Shown one piece after another: positions 15,174 to 22,750 of a stretch of DNA of 42,086 bases (position 1 is the stretch's first letter; every line of letters starts with the position of its first letter). Position numbers and translations under genes: made by a program. The notes beneath the pieces are model-generated. The model was not told where the DNA came from and did not search any database. It saw nothing but the letters and a program-made list of their open reading frames with translations. Origin of the DNA: a virus; the IMG/VR virus record IMGVR_UViG_3300034159_000067, positions 1-42,086 of that record; one strand, written 5' to 3'.

Positions 15174-17357
15174 TCAGACGCTGATGCTGGTCGACTCCTC
15201 GACGCCGGTGGTGGCTTGAACCTCGCCGTAAGTCATCCTGAAGCCGCGATATTCCGGGCCTTCGCGGTAGCCGCCGAGCCACAGCGCATCGGCCGGATCG
15301 ACGAACTGATCGGCGGCGATCCGCTCCTCGATCGCGCGGGCGCGGTTCCAGCGCTGGTGCGCGGTCTCCTCGTTGCGCAGCGGCTTGATCTTGGCGCGCG
15401 CGATCACGCCGGCATCGTCTTCGGCGCGCATCCGCTCGGCCATCGCGGCGACCGCATCCGAATGCCCGACCGTCTCGCCGGCGGTCGCGACGCTGCGCGC
15501 AGCGGCGAGCGACGGCGTGTCGTGGCTGCTCGTGGCTTTGGGAAATTCGATCAGCGTGCCGGCGTCTTTCAGCGCCTGGCGGTGGATCGCGCCGGCGAAG
15601 TCGCGGGCCTTGATGGTGCGGGCGGCCTTCTTGGCGTCGGCGATGCTGTCGTCGAGCAGCTGCTTCTGCTCGGCCCGCATGGCGCGCGCGGCGACAGCCG
15701 GGTCGATGCCGAGCAGCTCGGGGGAGATCGCCTCGCCCAGATAGGTCTCGCCGTTCTGATCGAACACATAGGCGCGGCCCATGTCGGCCTCGTCCATCCG
15801 CACCAGCACGGTGCGGCCGATGTCGAGCCCGAGAAATCCGCCGCTGTAGTAGGTATCGTTGATCCGCAGCCCGGACTTGGTGACGGTGCGCAGCCCGTCC
15901 TTGCCGGCGACCGGCGCCAGCAGCATGTCGAGCGCGCGCAGATCCTCGATCCTGCGAATTGCGCCGCCGCTCATCGCCGCCACCGCGAACGGCGTCTGCC
16001 CCTTCAGCCCGGCATGCGGCGCCTGGCCGTAGACGTCGGCGCACCAGGCGTCGAGGCGCTGCTGCAGATCCGCGGCGGTGAGCGCCACTTCGAACATGTC
16101 CTCAGGCGTCTCGCCGAGCCGCGCCGAAAACGCCTTACGATTCTCGATCACCTTGCGGTCGGCGACGCTGTGGCCGATGAAGCCTTCGAGCGTGCGCATC
16201 AGTCCGCGCTGCAGCGTGCCGATCGCGCGCTCGACGTGACCCTTCTGTTCGGGGCTGAACGGCGCCGAGGTTTCGTGGTCGATGCCCAGCGCTGCGAACA
16301 GCCGTTGCGTGGTGCGGGCGATGAAGTCCGAGCCGTTGTCGGTCTTGATCCGCTCCGGCACGCCCCAGGCGACGATCGCCTTGCGGATCAGGAGGCCGAC
16401 CGCGGCGGCCCGCGCCGTCTTGCTGACGGTCGCGATCATGCGGCGCGAATACACGTCGAGGCAGACATAGATGGTGTGACGGCCGTCTTTCAGCAGCGCG
16501 TCCGCCGGCGAGGCGTCGATCTGCCAGACCTCGTTGAGGCGCTGCGCCGGCACCGCGACGCGGGCGGCGAACCGCATCGTCGATTTGAAGCCGTCCGGAT
16601 TGCGGATCGATTCCAGCTCGACGCGGTAGCTCTGTTTCCAGACCTTCAATATCTTTTGAAAGGTGCTGACCGGCGGCAGCGGCTGGACGCGATCGCCGAC
16701 CCGGACGGATGGAAAGCGATCCGCCGCCAGCGCGCGGATATGGTGGGCGGTGAGCTGCGGTTGCTTGGCGATCAGCGCCAGCACATAGGTGCGGACCTCG
16801 CCGCCATTGGCGCGATCGAGCACGCCGGTGCCGCGCCGGGCCGCCGCGCGGTCGACCGCGAGTTTGGATTTGTGGCCGGCCTTGGCGAAGGCGCGCCAGC
16901 GCGCCAGCGTGCGCGGTGTGATGCGCCGGACCGCGGCCCTGATCCAGGACGCCGCGTCGACCTGTCCGGCATTGTAGCAATCGCAGAAATACGCGTCGGC
17001 GCGCTTGCGGCCGATGCCGGCCTGCGCCGCGATGGTGTCCGCCAGTGTCAGCACGGCGAGCCTTGCGTCGCGCGCCTCGGCGGCCGGCGCGCCGAGCAGG
17101 GCCGCCTCCGGCTCGCTTGCGGCCTCGCGCGCCAGCGAGGCTGGTAGTTCGATCTCGTCGACATGGTGGCCCAGATAGGCGATGCGGGCCTCAGCCGGCA
17201 GCGAGGCGAGCGCGTATTCGACCCCGCCGCCGCGACCGGCACGCTCGCGCGCGTCCCAGCCGCCGCGCTCCGCGGCGAACAGCACGCCGCGTTTCGTGGC
17301 CGGCAGGCCGGGCAGCGCGAGCGCTGCAAGTTCGGCGGCTGAGAGATAGTCCTTCAC
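15174..17357 (-). CDS. MuA-like DDE transposase
   Basis: A 727-aa transposase. The N-terminus (about 5-60: SAAELAALALPGLPATKRGV, then GGWDARERAG) matches the Mu DNA-binding domain that contacts enhancer or end sites. DDE residues appear as D281 (WQIDASPADA), D340 (IKTDNGSDF) and E376 (QKGHVERAIG). The C-terminal Mu-transposase beta-barrel follows (DLRALDMLLAPVAG, then GLRINDTYYSGGFLGLDIG). It starts at GTG 17357. The visible terminal sites and 5-bp duplications imply an active enzyme at insertion. Confidence 0.96.
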   Translation of the reverse strand: MKDYLSAAELAALALPGLPATKRGVLFAAERGGWDARERAGRGGGVEYALASLPAEARIAYLGHHVDEIELPASLAREAASEPEAALLGAPAAEARDARLAVLTLADTIAAQAGIGRKRADAYFCDCYNAGQVDAASWIRAAVRRITPRTLARWRAFAKAGHKSKLAVDRAAARRGTGVLDRANGGEVRTYVLALIAKQPQLTAHHIRALAADRFPSVRVGDRVQPLPPVSTFQKILKVWKQSYRVELESIRNPDGFKSTMRFAARVAVPAQRLNEVWQIDASPADALLKDGRHTIYVCLDVYSRRMIATVSKTARAAAVGLLIRKAIVAWGVPERIKTDNGSDFIARTTQRLFAALGIDHETSAPFSPEQKGHVERAIGTLQRGLMRTLEGFIGHSVADRKVIENRKAFSARLGETPEDMFEVALTAADLQQRLDAWCADVYGQAPHAGLKGQTPFAVAAMSGGAIRRIEDLRALDMLLAPVAGKDGLRTVTKSGLRINDTYYSGGFLGLDIGRTVLVRMDEADMGRAYVFDQNGETYLGEAISPELLGIDPAVAARAMRAEQKQLLDDSIADAKKAARTIKARDFAGAIHRQALKDAGTLIEFPKATSSHDTPSLAAARSVATAGETVGHSDAVAAMAERMRAEDDAGVIARAKIKPLRNEETAHQRWNRARAIEERIAADQFVDPADALWLGGYREGPEYRGFRMTYGEVQATTGVEESTSISV

Positions 17358-17382
17358 GTGCCCCGTGCCCCTTCGTCCGTCG

Positions 17383-17583
17383 TCAGATCGCGCGTGCTGC
17401 GCGATCCATCGCGGCGGCTTCCTGTTTGAGTTCGTCGGCGAGCAGCGGCAGATCCGCGGCCCTCACGGCGATCGCCATCGCGTCGAGCTTGAGCGCGCTG
17501 CGCTGCATCTGGCTGCGCAGCCGGATGATGCGGACGGTCGGCGGGATGTTGGCGGCGCGGAGTTTTGGCGCGGCGTCGGTCAT
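17383..17583 (-). CDS. Small early hypothetical protein
   Basis: A 66-aa protein, MTDAAPKLRAANIPPTVRII onward, ending in a helical ADELKQEAAAMDRAARAI. ATG 17583 overlaps the upstream stop (ATGA). No family recognised. A helical coiled segment is the only visible feature. Confidence 0.62.
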   Translation of the reverse strand: MTDAAPKLRAANIPPTVRIIRLRSQMQRSALKLDAMAIAVRAADLPLLADELKQEAAAMDRAARAI

Positions 17584-17918
17584 CGGCGCGGCTCCACGAT
17601 GGCCACGGCGCCGAGCGCGGCTTCGGCTGCGTCGCGCGCGCAGATCATTCGCGATGACCACACCGCGCCGGAGACGTTGGTCGCGGACATCGCTTCGTCG
17701 AGTGCGGCAGTGAGTTCGGCGAGCGCGGCGCGAAGCTGTGGCGTCGCGATGATCAGGACGTGATCCGATGCCGCGCGCGGGTTGATCTTGCTGCCGTACA
17801 TCACGCCGATCTGACGGCCATCCTCGGCGGCGAGAATGCGCGCTTCGGTATTTCTGTTCGTGGGGGCCTGCACGTAGAGGTCAATCGCCTTCCACGGCAC
17901 GTTCGTCATGGCGTTCAT
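17580..17918 (-). CDS. Early hypothetical protein
   Basis: A 112-aa protein. I chose ATG 17918 because it overlaps the upstream stop (ATGA) and has a purine-rich GGAGGGCAGG before it; ATG 17933 is the alternative. Sequence: PWKAIDLYVQAPTNRNTEAR, then KINPRAASDHVLIIATPQLR and helices with a CARDAAEAAL end. No family recognised. Confidence 0.65.
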   Translation of the reverse strand: MNAMTNVPWKAIDLYVQAPTNRNTEARILAAEDGRQIGVMYGSKINPRAASDHVLIIATPQLRAALAELTAALDEAMSATNVSGAVWSSRMICARDAAEAALGAVAIVEPRR

Positions 17919-18385
17919 CGTCCTGCCCTCCATTCCGCATCTGCGGATTCGATTTCCTGATTGAGACGGTCGCGTAGTTCCTTGGCGACCTCACGCCGGA
18001 TCAGCGCCTCGTGCCGGCGCGACACCGCGATCGCGGCGGTGTCTTCGAGCAGCGCGTTGATCAGGCGGATGTCGCCGGTGACGGCGAACAGCGCGACCAG
18101 GCGGTGCGCCGGGATGTTGGAATTCTCGTTGGCGCCGGAGACGTACTGATCGAGGATCTGCGGCGAGACGCGCTCGCCGAGGTAGTCGCTGATCTCGGCG
18201 GCGATCGCCTCGCGCGACCGGCCGGCCTCGCGCAGGGTTTCCTTCAGCGCCTGCTTGATCCGCGCCGAGGCGCGCGACGCCCGCACCCGCTCGGTCGAGA
18301 ACCGCTCGATCACCGGCCGCGGCTGATACGCGCCGAACAGATCGACGCCTGCGGGCTCGCTGTCGCGCCGGCGGCTCACAGCCAT
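17915..18385 (-). CDS. Putative DNA-binding early protein
   Basis: A 156-aa protein. Residues about 46-90 read RIKQALKETLREAGRSREAI, then ISDYLGERVSPQILDQYVSG, which looks like a helix-turn-helix (the SPQILDQY element being the recognition helix). The C-terminus is a charged helix. Its position between ner-like and MuA genes is where Mu-like prophages of alphaproteobacteria encode a protein of this type. Role unproven. Starts at ATG 18385. Confidence 0.72.
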   Translation of the reverse strand: MAVSRRRDSEPAGVDLFGAYQPRPVIERFSTERVRASRASARIKQALKETLREAGRSREAIAAEISDYLGERVSPQILDQYVSGANENSNIPAHRLVALFAVTGDIRLINALLEDTAAIAVSRRHEALIRREVAKELRDRLNQEIESADAEWRAGR

Positions 18386-18645
18386 TCCTCCGGCAGCGGC
18401 ATCACGATCCAAGCCTTCTGCGGCTGGCCGGTGCCGATTGAGTCGATGACGTCGAGCAGGCCGACGATCAGTTCGGCGACAACGCGGCTGTCATAGGCGC
18501 GGGCCTTGTCGGGCTCGCCGGTGGTGATCAGCGGCACCGTGCGCAGATCCGGCGTCGTCGCACCGAAGGCGACGAAGAAGGTCGGCACGCCGCCGATCAG
18601 CCGGGCGACCGCGTAGGTTTCGGCAGGAAGCGGGAGCGCGGTCAT
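18376..18645 (-). CDS. Early hypothetical protein
   Basis: An 89-aa protein beginning MTALPLPAETYAVARLIGG and ending KAWIVMPLPEEWL. It overlaps both neighbours (10 nt and 4 nt). No family recognised; no signal or membrane segment strong enough to call. Confidence 0.6.
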   Translation of the reverse strand: MTALPLPAETYAVARLIGGVPTFFVAFGATTPDLRTVPLITTGEPDKARAYDSRVVAELIVGLLDVIDSIGTGQPQKAWIVMPLPEEWL

Positions 18646-18932
18646 GACAACCTCCGCACGCCGAGCGGATTGCCGCAGGTCGGGCAGCAGCGCTCCACCG
18701 GTGCCGACGGGGCCCGCACGGCGGCGAAGCCGAACTCGGTGCCGTCCAGCGCCCAGCGGCAAAATGCCGAATGGGAGATTTCGCGCAGCCCAAGCCGCTT
18801 CAGTTCGGTGTTGAGCCGCATCCAGACGTCGCGCTGAGTGACGCGACCGGATTGCAGCGCCTCGATCGCCCAGGCCCGAATCGCATCGGCAGCCGGCGGC
18901 AACAGGTCGACGCTCTTGCGGCGGGTGCTCAT
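18642..18932 (-). CDS. Small early protein with DUF3486-like helix region
   Basis: A 96-aa protein. Residues 16-60 (IRAWAIEALQSGRVTQRDVW, then N-x-x-L and EISHSAFCRWALD) follow the same WA.E.L....TQ.....N..L....IS.SAF.R.A pattern as the gp27 terminase subunit at 5962-6594. It ends in a CCPTCG zinc-knuckle-like motif instead of the long coiled tail. It may recognise a phage DNA site early in infection, by inference. ATG 18932 overlaps the ner-like stop. Confidence 0.7.
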   Translation of the reverse strand: MSTRRKSVDLLPPAADAIRAWAIEALQSGRVTQRDVWMRLNTELKRLGLREISHSAFCRWALDGTEFGFAAVRAPSAPVERCCPTCGNPLGVRRLS

Positions 18933-19213
18933 GACCGCACCCGATTCAGGTTTCGGCTGCGTTTCTGACTCGACGGAGAGGACGCCGCATGTAGTTTTGC
19001 GGCATGTACCTTGTGGCCAAAGACCCACCGATCATCCCAGGGCAGCCGTCGCGCCTTGGCGGCGTCGCGAATCCGACTGAGGGCGGTGGCGGGCACTCGG
19101 CTCTTAGCGGTCTCCCATCGGGAAATCGTCGGCTGGCGCACGCCAGCGATCTCGGCCATTTCGATCTGGCTTACCTCGAAGACCTTGGTTCGGATGTCGC
19201 GGACTTGGATCAT
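18929..19213 (-). CDS. Cro/Ner-like HTH protein, first gene of the leftward early operon
   Basis: A 94-aa Xre-type regulator: VFEVSQIEMAEIAGVRQPTI plus SRWE is the helix-turn-helix (about residues 11-34). The basic tail contains KRSRNLNRVRS. It is divergent from the repressor, the place of Ner in Mu. I favour ATG 19213 over ATG 19225 because the only reasonable promoter (TTGCAT at 19250-19245, TATGTA at 19226-19221) would start transcription at about 19214, giving a leaderless message. Neither ATG has a ribosome-binding site. Confidence 0.8.
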   Translation of the reverse strand: MIQVRDIRTKVFEVSQIEMAEIAGVRQPTISRWETAKSRVPATALSRIRDAAKARRLPWDDRWVFGHKVHAAKLHAASSPSSQKRSRNLNRVRS

Positions 19214-19306
19214 GAGAATATACATAAACGTATACGGTTAAAGAATGCAATAGATTTATGCGAACTCGGATTAGACCGGGGGATGAGGCGTTCCTATAAG
19301 GACGCC
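19214..19306. promoter_or_regulatory. Early divergent promoter/operator region
   Basis: An AT-rich 93-bp gap between the Ner-like and repressor genes. The palindrome CGTATACG is at 19229-19236; TATAC repeats at 19219-19223 and 19231-19235; CATAAA (19223-19228) and TTTATG (19255-19260) form an inverted pair. The leftward promoter is proposed as TTGCAT (19250-19245)/TATGTA (19226-19221). A rightward promoter for the repressor must also lie here but I cannot place it. AAGGA at 19298-19302 is the repressor ribosome-binding site. Confidence 0.7.
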
Positions 19307-19960
19307 ATGGAGATGAAAGCCTTGATCAGGGCGCTGCTCGACGCCCGCGACTGGACTCAGGCAGACTTGGCCGCAAGGCTGCGCACGACTCAGGTCACTG
19401 TTTCTCGGTGGCTAGACGGCACCGAACCGCGTGGCTTGATGCGGGACAGAATCAGGGACCTGGCTGAGGAGACCGGCCTGATCGAGAAGCCCGGCGATAA
19501 ACACGTGATCGCCATCATGGGGTACGTCGGTGCGGGCGCGGTCATTGAGCCGGACTTCGAACAGGTGCCGGATGATGGCCTTGAGCAGATCGAGCTGCCG
19601 TTCGCGAACGATGATGACCTCATCGGTTTTCAGGTTCGGGGCGATTCAATGATGCCTAAATACGATCCGGGCGAGATACTGGTGGTTGCGCGAGAGCAGC
19701 CGATGTCGTTCGATAGTATGATTGGTCACTTCGCGATCGTTCGAACCAAGGATGGGCGGAGGCTGGTCAAGCGGATCATGCCGGGCCCGAAGCCGAGTCA
19801 CTACAATCTCGAAAGCGCAAACGCCGAAACGATGGTTGGCGTGCGGCTCGACTGGGCCAGCCCGGTTCGATTTCTGATCCCAAGTATCCAATTGCGCCGC
19901 CTCGATTCAAAGGCGAAAAAAACTGGCAGAGGTGCGCGCTCTTCACCACGGAAATCGTAG
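19307..19960 (+). CDS. LexA/CI-type phage repressor with S24 peptidase
   Basis: A 217-aa repressor. The helix-turn-helix is at residues 16-38 (WTQADLAARLRTTQVTVSRW). The S24 domain has catalytic Ser114 in RGDSMMPKYDPGE and Lys155 in RRLVKRIM. A GYVGAGAV stretch (72-79) provides an Ala-Gly autocleavage site at 76-77. Self-cleavage would make lysogeny RecA/SOS-responsive, unlike the ClpX-sensitive Mu repressor. I chose ATG 19307 for its AAGGA at 5-nt spacing; ATG 19283 and 19313 are alternatives. Confidence 0.9.
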   Translation: MEMKALIRALLDARDWTQADLAARLRTTQVTVSRWLDGTEPRGLMRDRIRDLAEETGLIEKPGDKHVIAIMGYVGAGAVIEPDFEQVPDDGLEQIELPFANDDDLIGFQVRGDSMMPKYDPGEILVVAREQPMSFDSMIGHFAIVRTKDGRRLVKRIMPGPKPSHYNLESANAETMVGVRLDWASPVRFLIPSIQLRRLDSKAKKTGRGARSSPRKS

Positions 19961-19975
19961 GCAGTGGAGGGTAGG

Positions 19976-20446
19976 ATGGCCTGGTCGAAGTTTGTAGTCG
20001 GCCTGTGCTGCGCGGTCTTGGCGGCGCCGACGTCGGCGGGTGCGTTCAGCTTGTCCGACCTGTTCGGCACGAGCGTTTCGGCGCAGATGATCGCCGCCTG
20101 TGAAGCCGCCTTGAAGAAACGCCTGGTGCAGCCGTCGAGTTATCGGCAGATCGAGGCGGTCGCGCGGGTCGAACCGTTGGCGCTCGACGTCTACTACGCG
20201 CTGAATACTGGCGAGAGCAAAGCCGTCCAAAACTTTCGGCGGCAGAGCGGTGCGACCGCGCAGCGTGTCGTCGCGGTCCTCGACTACAACGCCGCGGTGC
20301 CTGCGGGCGGCACGGTCCGCCGAGCGGCCGAATGCACCTACGAGACCATCGGCAAGATCGACGGCATTTCCGAACATGTGGTCCGGATCGACGGTAAAAG
20401 CCACACCGAATGGCTGGTGACCCAGCTCCCCCGGCCCCCCCACTGA
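19976..20446 (+). CDS. Secreted protein next to the repressor, candidate lysogenic-conversion gene
   Basis: A 156-aa protein with a Sec signal peptide (MAWSKFVVGLCCAVLAAPT, cleavage near SAGA-F). The mature part has two cysteines and the segments ACEAALKKRLVQPSSYRQIE, VFDYNAAV-like VLDYNAAVPAGG and AECTYETIGK. ATG 19976 follows GGAGGG. It is on the repressor strand 15 nt after it, so it is probably expressed in the lysogen. I recognise no named family; domain-like similarity to small periplasmic proteins of the host group is possible. Confidence 0.75.
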   Translation: MAWSKFVVGLCCAVLAAPTSAGAFSLSDLFGTSVSAQMIAACEAALKKRLVQPSSYRQIEAVARVEPLALDVYYALNTGESKAVQNFRRQSGATAQRVVAVLDYNAAVPAGGTVRRAAECTYETIGKIDGISEHVVRIDGKSHTEWLVTQLPRPPH

Positions 20447-20777
20447 CAGGCTTTCGGCCCGGCGGGCGCCGGGCGCGATCGGGGCGCCGGGACGCCCGGA
20501 TGCCGCGGGATTTTATTTAAACTGAAATTCAAGCGCCCCAGCCCCGGCGCGGGGCTATCCGGACCGGCTGGCGACCCCGGATTCCCGGCCGGACCCGGAG
20601 GGGGGTTGTTTTTCGTCAAAATCGGGTAGGATCAGCGGCGCCCGGCCGGTGCTTCGCGCGAGCCCGGTCGCCGCCGCCGGTCCGGCCTCCGGTCCGGCCA
20701 CAGATCCGGCTCGCATCCCGACCCGACTGACACCCGTCAGGGTTATCGATCCCGGATCGCCGCTCCAGTGTGGCGGC
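20447..20777. other. Intergenic region before the structural operon
   Basis: A 330-bp gap. The first part is very GC-rich with overlapping palindromes (CCCGGCGGGCGCCGGG and GGCGCCGGGACGCCC), a likely terminator zone for the lysogenic transcript. An AT-rich island at about 20508-20533 (GATTTTATTTAAACTGAAAT) and a TTGTTT-N15-TAGGAT pair at about 20606-20632 are candidate promoter elements for the head operon. No gene is supported here, although the protease frame stays open upstream to 20649. Confidence 0.5.
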
Positions 20778-21884
20778 ATGTCGGGACACAGCCACACACC
20801 TCCAACGTTGATGACGGCGCGCGGGATCGGCCAGCCGATCGCGCTGAACGCCGAGGGCGCCGCCCCGGACTGGATCATGCTGATCCCGGCCGGCGCCGGC
20901 GGCGTGCTGTCGACCGTCGACGGCCGCGGCCCGTTCCGCGTTGCCGATGCCGCCAAGCTCGCCATCCACAGTATGGCGGCGGCGGGCGGCCAGATCCTGA
21001 TCGACGAAAATCACGCCACCGATCTCGCCGCGCCGAAGGGCGAGCCGGCGCCGGCGCGCGGCTGGATCAAGGAATTGCAGGCGCGCGCCGACGGTATCTG
21101 GGGTCGGGTCGAGTGGAGCGCGGCCGGCGCCGCGCTGATGGCCGATCGCGCCTATCGCTTCATCTCCCCGGCGCTGCTGTGCGATCGGGCCGACAACGTT
21201 CTGGCGCTGCTACGCGCCTCGCTCGTCAACTCACCGAACCTGCGCGGCATGGCCGCTCTGCATCAACAGGAGACTTCAATGGACTTCCTCGCAAAGTTGC
21301 GCGCGCTGCTCGGCCTCGACGAAGGCGCCGACGAAGCCGCCGTGATGGCCAAGCTCGAAAGCATGATCAAGGACAAGAAGGGTGACGGCAACGGCGACGT
21401 CACCGCCGCGCTGAATGCCGCGCTGGCGCCGATCGCTGCCGCGATCGGACTCGGCGCCAATGCGGATGCAACGGCGATCGTCACCACGGTCAAGACGCTC
21501 GCCTCCAGCAAGGTCGACGGCGGCGTCATCGTGGCGCTGCAGAGCGAACTCAAGGACGTCACCACCCAGCTCAACGCGCTGCGCGCCGACAAGTCGAAGG
21601 ACGCCGCCACCGCGTTCGTCGATGCGGCGATCCGCGACGGCGTCGTCGGCGTCAAGCCGCTGCGCGATCACTACATCGCCCGCCATGCCGCCGACCCCGC
21701 CGGCGTCGAGAAGGAAATCAGTTCGTTCCCGAAGCTCGGCGCCAGCGGCACGCTGCAGACCGCGCCCGCCGTCAGCACCGACGGCAAGGTGTCGCTCAAC
21801 GCCGAGCAGCTCAACGCCGCCAAGATCCTCGGCATCAAGCCCGACGACTACGCCAAGACGCTCGCCGCCGAACAGGCCGGCTGA
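20778..21884 (+). CDS. Prohead protease/scaffold (Mu gp32 family)
   Basis: A 368-aa maturation protease. Family motifs are PIALNAEGAAPDWIMLIPAG, VDGRGPFRV, ILIDENHATDLAAPKGEPAP and GWIKELQARADGIWGRVEWS, then YRFISPALL. The histidine in ENHA is the likely catalytic residue. After residue ~165 the protein becomes helical scaffold. Start codon uncertain: ATG 20778, ATG 20811 (MTARGIGQPIALN) and GTG 20649 are all in frame, with no clear ribosome-binding site for any. In Mu this gene follows MuF; here it heads the rightward operon. Confidence 0.88.
   Translation: MSGHSHTPPTLMTARGIGQPIALNAEGAAPDWIMLIPAGAGGVLSTVDGRGPFRVADAAKLAIHSMAAAGGQILIDENHATDLAAPKGEPAPARGWIKELQARADGIWGRVEWSAAGAALMADRAYRFISPALLCDRADNVLALLRASLVNSPNLRGMAALHQQETSMDFLAKLRALLGLDEGADEAAVMAKLESMIKDKKGDGNGDVTAALNAALAPIAAAIGLGANADATAIVTTVKTLASSKVDGGVIVALQSELKDVTTQLNALRADKSKDAATAFVDAAIRDGVVGVKPLRDHYIARHAADPAGVEKEISSFPKLGASGTLQTAPAVSTDGKVSLNAEQLNAAKILGIKPDDYAKTLAAEQAG
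21279..21884 (+). CDS. Nested scaffold protein, internal start within the protease gene
   Basis: The in-frame ATG at 21279 has AGGAG seven bases upstream, far stronger than any signal at the protease start. The product (201 aa, MDFLAKLRALLGLDEGADEA onward) is the helical scaffold part alone. The same arrangement is known for Mu I/Z and lambda C/Nu3, where scaffold made from the internal start outnumbers the protease form. The long helices (VIVALQSELKDVTTQLNALR) suit a scaffolding rod. Confidence 0.82.
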   Translation: MDFLAKLRALLGLDEGADEAAVMAKLESMIKDKKGDGNGDVTAALNAALAPIAAAIGLGANADATAIVTTVKTLASSKVDGGVIVALQSELKDVTTQLNALRADKSKDAATAFVDAAIRDGVVGVKPLRDHYIARHAADPAGVEKEISSFPKLGASGTLQTAPAVSTDGKVSLNAEQLNAAKILGIKPDDYAKTLAAEQAG

Positions 21885-21942
21885 TCACGCCCGTTGAACC
21901 TCACTTGAAACGCGCGGCCAGGCCGCAACCAGGAGACTCCCG

Positions 21943-22716
21943 ATGACGGCACTATCCGCCGACCGCAATACGCCCCGGCTCGAAGGCGACCGCCGCGTCG
22001 GCTCCGCTGCCGCGGTCAAGATCTTCGCCGGCGCGCTCGTGATGCGCGACGCCTCCGGCTTCATCACCAAGGGGCAGACCGCGCTCGGCCTGCGCGGCGC
22101 CGGCCGCGCCGAGCGCGCTGTCGACAACTCGGCCGGCAGCGCCGGCGATCGCGACGTACCGTACCGGGCCGGCTTGTTCCGCTTTGTCAATTCGGCCTCG
22201 GCCGACGAAATCACCGCGGCCGATATCGGCAAGCTCTGCTACGCGGTCGACGATCAGACCGTCGCCAAGACCAACGGCAGCAATACGCGCTCGGCCGCCG
22301 GCATCGTCGCCGGCGTCGACAGCCTCGGCATCCATGTGCTGGTCGACGAGACGCTGCTCGCCGCCTATCTGGCGAACCGCCGGGTGTTCGTGCCGCTGCG
22401 CATCGCCACCCTGGTCGGCAGCAATGTCTACCGCACGCTGGCGCCGGTCGCGGGCCGCGTCGTCAAGATCTGGTCGATCACCGAAGGCGCGCTGACCACC
22501 GGCGACGCCACGCTGACGGCGAAGATCGGCGCCACCGCGATCACTGGCGGCGTCATCACCATCACCCAGTCGGGCTCGGCGGCGGGCGACAAGGACAGTG
22601 CCGTCCCGACCGCCGCCAACATCACCGCGGTCGGCGACGAACTCTCGCTCACCGTCGGCGGCAGCAACGCCACCGTCACCGTCGCCAACACGGTGTTCGA
22701 GATCGAGATCGACTAA
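21943..22716 (+). CDS. Head decoration-like protein (DUF2190-like)
   Basis: A 257-aa protein. The N-terminal half (GSAAAVKIFAGALVMRDASG, GLRGAGRAERAVDNSAG, TRSAAGIVAGVDSLGIHVLV) resembles the DUF2190-like decoration proteins encoded before Mu-type capsid genes. The C-terminal ~85 residues (VGSNVYRTLAPVAGRVVKIW onward, rich in T/G/A) look like an added beta domain, perhaps exposed on the capsid. AGGAG lies just before ATG 21943. Confidence 0.78.
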   Translation: MTALSADRNTPRLEGDRRVGSAAAVKIFAGALVMRDASGFITKGQTALGLRGAGRAERAVDNSAGSAGDRDVPYRAGLFRFVNSASADEITAADIGKLCYAVDDQTVAKTNGSNTRSAAGIVAGVDSLGIHVLVDETLLAAYLANRRVFVPLRIATLVGSNVYRTLAPVAGRVVKIWSITEGALTTGDATLTAKIGATAITGGVITITQSGSAAGDKDSAVPTAANITAVGDELSLTVGGSNATVTVANTVFEIEID

Positions 22717-22750
22717 GCGCTCCGTAACGCATCCAAGGGAACGAACCACC

